Source: Mantamonas sphyraenae (taxonomy: Eukaryota; CRuMs; Mantamonadidae). From it: a DNA stretch of 64,000 nucleotides. The position numbers were made by a program, and so were the translations under genes. Every line of letters starts with the position of its first letter. Position 1 is the first letter of the stretch. Below the pieces are notes generated by a model. The model had not been told where the DNA came from and did no database searches. It was given only the letters and a program-made list of their open reading frames with translations. Location: assembly GCA_026936335.1 (NCBI GenBank), contig JAPMXV010000005.1, positions 310,001 through 374,000 of the forward strand, given 5' to 3'. This document shows positions 22,601-32,557 of this stretch, piece after piece.

Positions 22601-23361
22601 AAGAACTGCTGCGCAGCCGATTCATGCTTGAGGTGGTGGCCAAAAACATGGAGGAGGCGGACGGGCCGACGGTTATGGAGTCGTTGAGCGGCCTGTTGAG
22701 CAGTTCGTCTCGTGACAGCCAGCGTCACGGAGTGAGACAATGGACACGCACACGCGAGGTGAGATTGGCAGCGTTGGAGGTGCTGCTGATGGTCGTACAA
22801 ACGCACGGAGCAGAAGGCGCCTCGCTGGTCCTTGCGGACGGGAAGCTTGTGCAGCGACTTGTGTATCTACTGGAAGCAGAGATGGACGAGTACACTGAAC
22901 AATGCCTTGCAGAGAAGGACGCTCGGTTGGAACAGGTGTTTGTGCAGACGTCTCGAGAAACAGCTGGGGATGAGGAGATTTCGCGTTTGTGCGATGCTCA
23001 GGTCGATGCAGACGAGTGGCAGCACCTACAGGTGGTGCAGCAAATCCTACGCTTGCTCCTTGCTGTGCGGCATGCCGAGCCTGACAGCTGGGCCCCGCTG
23101 AGGCTGATGGACATGGTTGCGTCCGGAGCACTCGCTCCGTTGCTGGGATGGCAAGGGTCGGTGGAGGAGTCGGGAGAGCGCAGCAGTGACAACAGTGTCC
23201 TGGGCACAGAGGTGTCGGGTCGCGAACTTGTGCGTGAAGCGATGGAGCACGGTCTAGGGGTCGATGTGCAACTGGGCCGGGTCTTGCCTCGCCGTGGAGA
23301 TCTGCTGGCTCAAGTTGGCACGCTGGCAAGTGTGGTGGCATCGGGATTGAGTCGCGGGTAG
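19676..23361 (+). CDS. Large protein with N-terminal coiled coil and helical body; possibly ATRIP-like
   Basis: Exons 19676..20005 and 20125..23361 (donor AAG|GTGAGC, acceptor CTTGTAG) join to 1,188 residues. The acidic N-terminus (MDSFFDEDPELENALLSVSI) is followed by a coiled coil that spans the splice (AEIAFLRERLKK then YEIELSALKVEQ) and continues to about residue 200. The rest is long, helix-rich and punctuated by acidic and Ser runs, with LLPYLVDMVGDAVEQQRGAS and LEVLLMVVQTHGAEGASLVL resembling armadillo/HEAT-like helices. An acidic recruitment segment, an 'EIxxLRExLxx' coiled coil and a helical body is the layout of ATRIP, the ATR kinase partner in the DNA damage checkpoint. The resemblance is weak, so this is only a suggestion. 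Confidence 0.6.
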
Positions 23362-23432
23362 TGGGAGAGGTGGTCCATCAAGAATGAATGGGTGTGGCAA
23401 CGCGCCCTTGCCAGCAGCGAAAACGACGAAAG

Positions 23433-26400
23433 ATGGTGCGTTGCCATTTCTTGTGTGGACCCGTGGAGAGAGCGCGTGGAGGCTGACACGACGTGTTGTG
23501 TGTAAAATTGTGCGAAGCCGCTGCGTTTGGACATCAAGCGAAAGCTGTCTGCGCGTTCCGACCGCGTCAAGTGTGTGGATCTGCATCCGACCGAGCCGTG
23601 GGTGCTTTCCTCCCTGTACAGCGGCCAGTTGCACCTTTGGAACTATCAAACCCAGGTAAGAGTGTGTGTGGGTAGGGTGCGGAGCGAGCCGACGTGTGTG
23701 CGGCGCTACCCAGTGCCTGTGCTGGGCTGTACCCTGCGACGACCAAAGTGTCGGGGCTTCGCGCTTGGGAGATGCGCGTGTGTCTCGCAGTGCGTTCTGA
23801 CGTCATATACACCCTGCACGGCATGCGCGTCCCGGCCAACACGTGTGCCACATGCATGTCAACCACCCACAGACTCTTCTGAAGACGTTTGAGGTCTCGG
23901 AACTGCCTGGTAAGTGGAAGGGGCAAGCGCGGCCCGCCAGAGGGGAAAATGTCGGTGGAAACTCGCCCTCTTGCGGGAAACAGCTCACACGCGGCGTTTC
24001 TGCACACCACAACGCACAGTGCGCGCTGCCAAGTTCATCCCGCGCAAGCAGTGGATCATTGCGGGTGCAGACGACATGTTTGTGCGCGTGTTCAACTACA
24101 ACACAGGCGAGAAGGTCAAGACATTTGAAGCGCATGGCGACTACATCCGCAGCATCGCCGTCCACCCGACGTCCCCGTACGTCCTCACCTCGTCCGACGA
24201 CATGAGCGTGCGCCTGTGGGACTGGGACAAGAACTGGGAAAACATCCAGGTGAGTTGCGTGCCTCGTTCTCTCTCGCGGGGTGTGCTCACTCGCACACAC
24301 GCACGCCGAACACTCCCGCTCCCACCACTTTGTCACGACCGCTGACACACACCCCTGCTCTCGTTCTCCTTCCTTTCCCTCGCCCTCGAACCCCTCGCGT
24401 ACATTGCTTTCTCACCCATGTCGCCCATGCTCAGCTCTTTGAGGGCCACGGTCACTACGTGATGATGGCTGTGTGGAACCCGAAAGATCCCAATTCGTTC
24501 GCGACCGCGTCGCTAGATCGGACAATCAAGGTGTGGTCGGTGGGGCAGAGCGTACCCAACTTTACCTTGGAGGGACACCAAAAGGGAGTCAACTGTGTGG
24601 ACTACTTCTACGGCAACGACAAGCCATACCTTGTGTCCGGCGCCGACGACCGCACAGTCAAGGTTTGGGACTACCAGAACAAGACGTGTGTGCAGACTCT
24701 GACGGGCCACACCCACAACGTGTCTGCCGTGTGCTTCCACCCGGAACTGCCCATCATCCTGTCGGGCTCGGAAGACGGCACAGCCCGCATCTGGCACGCC
24801 AACACGTACCGGTTGGAGCACACCATGCAAGGCAGCTTTGAGCGAGTGTGGGCCTTTGGGTACCGCAAGGGTCTCAAGTCGGTGGCCATCGGGTACGACG
24901 AGGGCACAGTGCTGATCAAGCTCGGTCGCGACGAACCGGCCGTCAGCATGGACCGCTCTGGCAAGATCATGTGGGCCAAGCAGTCTGAGATCCAGCTGGT
25001 TCACATTTTGGGCAACAAGGACGAGGCTGTGGTCGACGGCGAGCGCCTGGCCTTGGACACCAAGGAAGTCAGCGCCATCGACTTTTACCCTGCTGTCCTC
25101 AAGCACAACCCCAACGGCCGCTTCGTGGTTGCCTGCGGCGACGGCCAGTACACAATTGCCACTGCTGGCCGCAGTTGGCGCACCCGCACAGCCGGTCAGG
25201 CTCTTGACTTTGTGTGGGGCCAGGACGGAGAGTACGTTGTTCGTGTTTTTGTTCCTTTGCGTCCGTTTCCATATTCCGTTTTCCCCGGGTGCATGCTGAT
25301 GCTGATGATCCCTTGTGTGGTGTGTGACGTGCATGTCTATTCGGACGTGATGATCTCTATTTATCACTATTCGTGCGGAGGAGCACTGGCGCAAGTTCGC
25401 CAAGTGTACAAAGGATGCGGTCGCCGTGCCACTGGGCCGATTCCCGGTGCGTGGTTTTCACGCGCTAGGTTGGCCTGGCACGCGTTCCACTCCTACCTAT
25501 CCCATGACGAGTCTTTCATCTTGTCATAGTTACTCTGATCCGACGGCCTACTCTCGCCCCTTTGTTTGCGTTGACCCGCACGGCGGCGTTTGTCCGCGGT
25601 GTGTGTGTGTGCCGCTTGCTGACACCGTTAACCCTGTGCTGTCGCGGGACTGACGCGTGACTGACGCGTGACTACCGCAGGTATGCCGTGCGCGAGACTG
25701 GCTCGAGGGTCAAGCTGTTCTCAAAGAGCTTCAAGGAGACGACAACGCTGAAGCTAAGCTACTCTGCACAAAACATCTACGGTGGTCACCTGCTGGCCAT
25801 CCGTGCAGAAAAGTTTGTGATGCTGTACGACTGGGAAAAGTGCCGCACAGTGCGACGCATCGACGTGTCGCCCAAGGCCATCTACTGGAACGAGTCGGGC
25901 GAGCTGGTGACGCTGGCGTGTGATGACTGCTACTACATCCTGCGCTACAACCGCGAGCTTGTGGAAGCAGCGTTTGATGCGGGCGCGGAAATCGACGTGC
26001 AGGGCATCGACGGCGCCTTTGACGTGGTGCAGCAGATTCCTGAGCGCGTGCGCACGGCCCAGTGGGTGGGCGACGTTTTCATTTACACCAACTCACAGGG
26101 CCGCCTGAACTACTGCGTGGGCAAGGAGGTGGTCACGCTGTCGCATCTTGACCGGCCGATGTACCTGCTGGGCTTCCTGCCCAAGGAGAACCGTCTGTAC
26201 CTGGTGGACAAGGAGTTTACTATTGTGAGCTACACACTGCACATCTCTGTGCTGGAGTACCAGACATACATCTTCCGGGGCGACTTTGAGAGCGCACGAG
26301 AGGTGCTTCCGTCAGTGCCAAAGGAGCACCACAACCGTGTGGCGCGATTTCTGGAGTCGCAGGGCTACCTGGAAGAGGCGCTGATGGTTGCGGACGAACC

Positions 26401-27259
26401 TGAGCAGCGTTTCGACCTTGCTGTGCAGCTCGGCGAGCTGGACGTGGCCTTTGAAATCGCACGCGAGGCCGAGAGCGACGTCAAGTGGCGTCAGCTGAGT
26501 GACCTGGCCCTGCAAGCGTTCAAGATTGACATGGCAGAGGAGTGCATGAAGCAGGCCAAGGACTACTCGGGCCTGCTGCTACTGTATTCATCTCTGGGAG
26601 ACGCGCAGGGCATCGACGCGCTTGCGGAGGAGACGCTGGCCGTAGGCAAGAACAACGTGGCGTTCATGTGCCTGTTCCTGCGCTCGCGTCTGGACGAGTG
26701 CATCAAGCTGCTGTGTGACACAGAGCGCGTGCCCGAGGCAGCGTTCCTTGCACGCACGTACAAACCGTCCAGCGTGAGCGCAATTGTGAGCACGTGGAAG
26801 GCGGCGCTTGTAGAAATCAACGAGCGGGCAAGCGAGTCTTTGGCTGACCCGCAGGAGTACCCCAACCTGTTTCCGGATTGGGACTGGGCGCTGTTGGCCG
26901 ATCGTCTGCTGAGCGAGGAGCGTGCGGAACCGGTCAGCGCACTTCACTACCCGGACTACTACACAGACCTTGACCGACAGGTGATTGCAGAGCTGAAGGA
27001 GCAGGCGCTCAATGAGCAGTACACGCACGACGCTGGGGAGATGGAGGACGGCGAGGCTGGAGACGAGGCTGGCGGCGACGCGGACGATGTCGAAGCAGTC
27101 ACCGCACAGGATGGAGGCGTTGATACGTCTGTCAACGAGGGCGAAGAGGAAGGTGATGGCGGAGCCGAGGATGCAGGTGAGGAGGAGGCGGTGGACGAGG
27201 CCGACGCGCTGGCCGCCGAGCTGGAGCTGGATCTGGAGGGGGAGGACGACGAGGCTTAG
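23433..27259 (+). CDS. COPB2: Coatomer subunit beta' (beta'-COP)
   Basis: This COPI coat subunit recognises KKxx retrieval signals and shapes Golgi vesicles. Coding exons are 23433..23435, 23518..23655, 23873..23909, 24020..24249, 24435..25231 and 25681..27259, joining to 927 residues. The initiator ATG stands alone: the family start [19 protein letters not shown] is recovered only by splicing ATG|GTGCGT to GCGAAG|CCGCTGCGT. WD40 blades fill residues 1 to about 300 ([47 protein letters not shown]). A second propeller and an alpha-solenoid follow ([61 protein letters not shown]). The acidic tail is typical of the family. The last intron (449 nt) is much longer than the rest. Confidence 0.97.
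25232..25680 (+). other. Long intron of COPB2 with duplicated branch-point-like motif
   Basis: At 449 nt this is the longest intron I can define here. Just before the CTACCGCAG acceptor an 11-bp unit (CTGACGCGTGA) occurs twice in tandem, each carrying a CTGAC branch-point-like core. Nothing else is evident in it. Confidence 0.6.
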
Positions 27260-27364
27260 GCAATTTTTGGGACACGACGAATGAAGGTTGGTTTGGCAAA
27301 AACTAGGTGAGACTCTTGCGCTTCGTGCGAAGACGGAGCAAAAGAAAGCGTGGCGTTCCCCTCG

Positions 27365-30300
27365 ATGAGCAGCACCAAGCATCCGCCCCCGGACGCGTTC
27401 AATCGAGCAGGAACGGTGCGCAACGCCCACGCAGTGCTGAGCAAGGGCAGACGCACGGGGAAGTCGAGTGGGACAAGCAGTGGTGGCGGACAGCAGAGCC
27501 AGCAAAGGAGCAAGCGAAGGGTGCCGATTGCCACAAACTACCACCGGCAAAACACGCTGCACAACGTGATTGCGCCTGAATTTCCCTTTCTTCAAGAGGA
27601 ATTTGACCGATTGGATGCAGGCGACAAATTTCTTCAGGGTGGCGGCAGCAGGATGCGCGGGAATGGGTCCAGGAGCCGGGTGTCGTCGAGCAGCAGCTCG
27701 GTGCTCGGGGAGACGCTGGAAGAACTGCTGCACAGCAACGAGCGGCTGTACGGCAACACGCCAGGGGAACCCATTTACCAGATGGAGGGAATGTCGTCTG
27801 AGCAAATGATGGCTGTGCAGGCAGCACGAATGACGTCTGCGCGGAAGAACAAAGGCGAAGGCGAAACGGATACCACCAATGTACGGGTGGTGAACCTGGT
27901 GATGGACGAGGAGAAGAGACACACAAGCAAGAGGAGTGGCAGCAGCAAGGATGGGAAGCGCACAAGCAGAGCACAAAGTAGCGGGGATAGCATGCGGGCG
28001 CTGAGCGTGGTGTCAAGTCAGTCGTTGGGCAGGCGGCACCCAACGGACAACGACAACGACGAAGACGACGACAAAGAGGCTGCGGAGAAACGCACCGGCC
28101 ACAAACGTCGCCCTCACACCTCCCATGGATCTCGGAACCCTCCACGTAGTACGTTTGCAGCAAAGCCAAGCTACATGGAGAAGAAACGAGGCGGGAGTGC
28201 AGCGCGGCAAAGGCAACGGCGCGCAGTCGCCGCTGCATCGGACTCGGACAAGAAACGGATCAATGGACGTGTTCCATCGGCCACAAGGCGCCTGGAGGGG
28301 TTGCAGGAGGAGGGAGACGGGCCTGGAATGCGGGAGGGGTCGCTGGAGCTGCGAAACGAGAGCGAGAGCGAGGACGAGGACGTGAGCGAGCTGGACATGC
28401 TGGACGACGACCACTCGTTGGCAATGGACTGGGCAGACGGCCAGATGAGCAGCACCACGCGTGAGAACAGACATGAAGAGATTCACAGGGATGCGGCGTC
28501 GTCAACACGGCAAGGAGGGCGAGTGGAAGTGATTGACGAACGCACAGCAGACAGACACACGGGAGCGCGACATGGCGTGGTGCACCGCAAGGTGGGCCAT
28601 CGCAATGCAGCGACCAAGCTGTCGCGCAAAGCAGACAAACTGGATTTGGTGGCGTCCGGCGATGGGACGTCGAGTTTTGGCATCCATCCAGACCTGGCCG
28701 AAGCAGCGGCGCTGGGCAAGTCGTTCAAGACCACGCACGAGTTTGGACGCCGTCCGAAAAAGACAAGTGGCGATCTGAGCTTCCGCTCAGACGCGGGGGG
28801 CAGCATTGCACACCAGGAACAGCTGCGCAGGGAAAGACTGTCTGTGGTGAGCCGCGGCGGGAGCGGCGCACGATCCAATCGGACAGAGACAGAGCACGAT
28901 GTGCTGCATAGCACAACGGCACCTTTGTCGCCAAGACGCAAGTATGGAGAATTGGGAGAGCAGATTGCGGCGTCTCTGGGCATAGAGAGCACAAACATGG
29001 CGAACGTAAGCCCAAGGCGGCCTGGAGATGCTGAACGTGGTGACGGGACGCGAAGTACACATGCACAACAGAGACAGGAAGTGAAGCATCGGCTGCGTGA
29101 AGATTGGCTGCTGAGTACGGTGGAGGAAGGAGACATGGAGGAAGAGCTGGACGGATTTGTGTACGGGGTGCTTGGAGCATTTGGGTCTGCAGAGGGATCA
29201 CGCGTGGAGGCGCCTGTGATTCCCGAGTCTCGCATTCCGCAGCAATACCACAAGCTCAAGAGCCAACCAAGTGTGTTTTCCAGCCAGGTGCTGGGCGAGA
29301 CGAGCCGAGTGGTGTTTGACGAGGAGACACGTCTGTTTCAGTCGGCAGCGTTCCCGTCGAGCAAGCCATCGGGCAGAATGGAAGTGCTGGAGCTGACGCG
29401 TACGCTTGGAAAGATGCTGCGCAAGGTAACGCCTGCAGAGTTTACAACGCAGGCGAGCGAGCAGGAGTCGACGGTGGCGCTGTACACCTTTGAGGAGCTG
29501 TTTGGCGAGGAGCTGCATGTGCTGGATGTAGTGTTGTCCGAAGTGGTGCGCCAGGTGTTTGTCAACTGTGTGGAGCGTGGCCTGCTTCTGGAGCACCTGC
29601 GGGCGCGTGTGATGAGCATCCAGGCGGTGGTGGCGAAGCGGTTCAACCGTATGCGGCACGATCTGGAGTACTATCAGCACTTTGAGAAGGAAAGAAAGAG
29701 GATGCAGCACGAGATCAAAATGTGGAAGGGTGGGTACAAGGAACTGCGGCACGAATACGACCGCCTGATGCGTCGGTCGGACAGGCTGGAGGAGACGCTG
29801 CAACAACAGATGCGAGAGCGGTCGCAGGCCAACCGACTGTACCAGCGCATTGTAGAGCTGCGTCGACAGGACCAGGTGGAGATGGCACGTGTGTTGGCGC
29901 AGGACTTTGATGTGGATTCGCTTCCGAAGGAGGAGATCCTGGCCATTGCGGAGCAGCTCGAGTTTAGTGCCACCAACACACTGGATTTGGGTGTCAAGAA
30001 CCAAGCAAATGCGGTGCAGTTCCTGATGTCGTTCATGTCCAACATGGAGAGACACATCCACTCGCTGGAAGTGCAGCGCAAGCTGCGCAGTGCGAAAGAG
30101 CAGGTCGGCAACGCAGACCATAGTGGAGGCTTCATTCCCTACAACGCTCGCGAGCTGGTGCAGCAAGTACTGAAGCTCACCCAGCGGCTGAAAGATCTGG
30201 TGGAGGCCGGCAAAGACGAGCGTGTGATGAGCAAGGGCGATCTGCAAAGTGAACTGGACCGACTGAACGAGATTGCACAGCGGGAGGCCAATGGAGAGTT

Positions 30301-32500
30301 GAAAGCAGAGCTGGCTGCACTGGAGAAACGAGCTCGGGAGGAGGCGGAGGAGGCGGCGCGAGCGCGGCTGGAAGCGGAGGAGGCAGCGCGGAAAGTGGAA
30401 ACCGCGGACTTTGGGATGCAAGTGGACATGATGGCAGAGATTAAGGAGGCGCTGTCGCAGTCGACGGGCAAGAAGAAGAAGAAGAAACTGAGTGGGAACA
30501 AGCGGTTGCTTCGGTCATTCAAGACGAACGACGTCCACATGCAACAGATGCTGCGCAACCACACGGGGGGAGGCATTGAAGTGCGCTCGCGGATGTGGCT
30601 GCATCGTTTCATGCGCATGTCGTACACCACGAAGCGGGCAGCGGATCTTGCCGGCGAAGGGCGCAACAGCACTGAACGCAAGAGCAGCAGCACCGCTGTC
30701 GGCTTTGGTGGTGCTGGCCATGGCCTGGTGGGAGGCACGGGACACCGTTCTCCGTCTCCGTCCCCGTCGCTGTCGCCGTCTCCGTCCCCGTCTCCTGGGC
30801 TTCAACGATCAGGTGGAAGCAGCAGCAGCCTAAACCTGGCCACTCCAGGCACTTCTGCAGGTGGCGTTGAGTACTCGATTAGCAATGGCAGTAGCAGCAG
30901 TGGTGGCGGCGGCGGCGGAAGCGATGGTGGAGAAGGCACAAGCGGACGCCGAGGTGGACCAGGCAACCCAATGGGCCATGCCACGCTGGCCGAGCATTTC
31001 GTGCAGTTCCTGAAGGAGAAGTATGGGTTCCAGAAGCTGGTGGAGATGAACTGTGCGTTTGTGGTGGCAAGCATCCAGTCGCATCGCGAGAGCGACCCTG
31101 CGGTGGAGTTGTACGCGCGGTTCCTTGAGGGCAGATTCACGGTGGAGATGATGGATGCGTTTTTCCGTGCATCGGAATTGCTGGATTCGCTGGATGTGGG
31201 CAACACATTTCCAGGGTTCGAGGGGGACGACATGTGCAATCGCTATGTGTGCCTGTACAGGTGCATGGCGGTGAACCAAGAGATCTTTGGGGAGCGCCCT
31301 TTTGAAGCAGAAGCGGAGTACATTGCTCGCCTGCAAGAAAAGGCTGTGCCTGTGGAGGAGAAGGACTACGCGAACGAGCACCACCTGATGTCGCGCAACT
31401 TCCAGTTGAAGATCCGCTGGATCGACTTTATGATGGAGATGTGCGTGGAGTACGAGAATCTGGAGCGCGCGCTGCAGATGTACATCGACCAGCTGTTCCG
31501 AGAGTACGACGAGAACGGCGACGGGGTCCTTGAGTGGGATGAGTTCCAGGAGATCATCACCAACGTGAACGAGAACGTGACACACGCGCAAGTGCGCGAG
31601 CTGTGGGAGCGTGCGGTCCAGCTAAACCAACCAGCGATGAGCAAGTACATCAACCGAGCGGCTTTGCAGGGCTTGGAAGACGAGACACGGTTGTTTCGAC
31701 GCAGCTTCAAAGTACTGAACGAATTCAAGGCACGGCAGGAGGAGGCGCGGTCGGAAGAGTTCCAAGAACGCCAGGCCGAGCTGGTGGGCATTGTGATGGA
31801 GCATTGGGAAAGCGTGCGAGGTGACTATGCGGCGTTTGCTGAGCGGTTGCATGAAGAAGGGTTGGACGACCTTCACGTGCGTGCTCTGAACGCACAAATG
31901 AGCTTTGAAGGTCTGGTGAAGCAGGAGAACATGCATGGATACGAAGTGTATGCGGCATATGTGCGCTTGGTGACGATGTACGGCCACCTTGCTTTTACAC
32001 GGCTGCAGGAAGAAAAGGCACGTGCTAGCGAGGTGAATCCGTCGCTACTGCAGCGTGACCTGGACCTGCTGCATGGGATGGCCAACATCAGCAGATGGTA
32101 CAGCGACGCAGTGATCACGGTGCAGAAGGAGGGTCTGCAGGTTGTGGAGGCAGCGAAGAAGCGAGAGGGGAAACGAGGAGGCAACGACGAAGACGACGAG
32201 AATGATGTGAAGGAGACGTTTGACGAGGAGAGAGTGCAGGAATTGCAACGACTGGAAGGCTTGTTGCAGCGTGTGCTGGATCCAAAGCGTGGATTTACGC
32301 AGGCGGGCCATCTGCGCGAAGTGTTTTCGTTTGATTGGAGCATGGTGCAGACGGATGACAGCGAGGAGGAGGAAGAATCCTCTTCGTCGAGACGGAGTTC
32401 GGCAAGTGTTTCTCGCAAAGGGTCTGTTTCGACGACGCCACGCAAGGGAAAGCGGGCGCGGCGCAAGAGCAGTGTGAGCGGGAAACCGCCGCGAGGATGA
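27365..32500 (+). CDS. AXDND1-like axonemal dynein light-chain-domain protein with EF-hand
   Basis: A single exon of 1,711 residues from ATG 27365. The first 600 residues are basic and low-complexity. Residues about 608-845 resemble the axonemal dynein light chain p33/AXDND1 region: IPESRIPQQYHKLKSQ, FPSSKPSGRMEVLELTRTL, LSEVVRQVFVNCVERGLLLE, then a long coiled coil. A second coiled coil (AALEKRAREEAEEAARARLE) is followed by a Ser/Pro/Gly linker. Near residue 1380 there is one canonical EF-hand loop, DENGDGVLEWDE, preceded by YIDQLFREY. This points to a cilium/flagellum component whose interaction may be calcium-sensitive. AXDND1 in animals is about 1,000 residues and, as far as I recall, has no EF-hand. 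It is 105 bp downstream of COPB2. Confidence 0.75.
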   Translation: MSSTKHPPPDAFNRAGTVRNAHAVLSKGRRTGKSSGTSSGGGQQSQQRSKRRVPIATNYHRQNTLHNVIAPEFPFLQEEFDRLDAGDKFLQGGGSRMRGNGSRSRVSSSSSSVLGETLEELLHSNERLYGNTPGEPIYQMEGMSSEQMMAVQAARMTSARKNKGEGETDTTNVRVVNLVMDEEKRHTSKRSGSSKDGKRTSRAQSSGDSMRALSVVSSQSLGRRHPTDNDNDEDDDKEAAEKRTGHKRRPHTSHGSRNPPRSTFAAKPSYMEKKRGGSAARQRQRRAVAAASDSDKKRINGRVPSATRRLEGLQEEGDGPGMREGSLELRNESESEDEDVSELDMLDDDHSLAMDWADGQMSSTTRENRHEEIHRDAASSTRQGGRVEVIDERTADRHTGARHGVVHRKVGHRNAATKLSRKADKLDLVASGDGTSSFGIHPDLAEAAALGKSFKTTHEFGRRPKKTSGDLSFRSDAGGSIAHQEQLRRERLSVVSRGGSGARSNRTETEHDVLHSTTAPLSPRRKYGELGEQIAASLGIESTNMANVSPRRPGDAERGDGTRSTHAQQRQEVKHRLREDWLLSTVEEGDMEEELDGFVYGVLGAFGSAEGSRVEAPVIPESRIPQQYHKLKSQPSVFSSQVLGETSRVVFDEETRLFQSAAFPSSKPSGRMEVLELTRTLGKMLRKVTPAEFTTQASEQESTVALYTFEELFGEELHVLDVVLSEVVRQVFVNCVERGLLLEHLRARVMSIQAVVAKRFNRMRHDLEYYQHFEKERKRMQHEIKMWKGGYKELRHEYDRLMRRSDRLEETLQQQMRERSQANRLYQRIVELRRQDQVEMARVLAQDFDVDSLPKEEILAIAEQLEFSATNTLDLGVKNQANAVQFLMSFMSNMERHIHSLEVQRKLRSAKEQVGNADHSGGFIPYNARELVQQVLKLTQRLKDLVEAGKDERVMSKGDLQSELDRLNEIAQREANGELKAELAALEKRAREEAEEAARARLEAEEAARKVETADFGMQVDMMAEIKEALSQSTGKKKKKKLSGNKRLLRSFKTNDVHMQQMLRNHTGGGIEVRSRMWLHRFMRMSYTTKRAADLAGEGRNSTERKSSSTAVGFGGAGHGLVGGTGHRSPSPSPSLSPSPSPSPGLQRSGGSSSSLNLATPGTSAGGVEYSISNGSSSSGGGGGGSDGGEGTSGRRGGPGNPMGHATLAEHFVQFLKEKYGFQKLVEMNCAFVVASIQSHRESDPAVELYARFLEGRFTVEMMDAFFRASELLDSLDVGNTFPGFEGDDMCNRYVCLYRCMAVNQEIFGERPFEAEAEYIARLQEKAVPVEEKDYANEHHLMSRNFQLKIRWIDFMMEMCVEYENLERALQMYIDQLFREYDENGDGVLEWDEFQEIITNVNENVTHAQVRELWERAVQLNQPAMSKYINRAALQGLEDETRLFRRSFKVLNEFKARQEEARSEEFQERQAELVGIVMEHWESVRGDYAAFAERLHEEGLDDLHVRALNAQMSFEGLVKQENMHGYEVYAAYVRLVTMYGHLAFTRLQEEKARASEVNPSLLQRDLDLLHGMANISRWYSDAVITVQKEGLQVVEAAKKREGKRGGNDEDDENDVKETFDEERVQELQRLEGLLQRVLDPKRGFTQAGHLREVFSFDWSMVQTDDSEEEEESSSSRRSSASVSRKGSVSTTPRKGKRARRKSSVSGKPPRG

Positions 32501-32557
32501 GTGTGGTGGAAGGACAGACGAAGAAAGTGTTGACTGAATGCACCTGTGAATTCTCAT

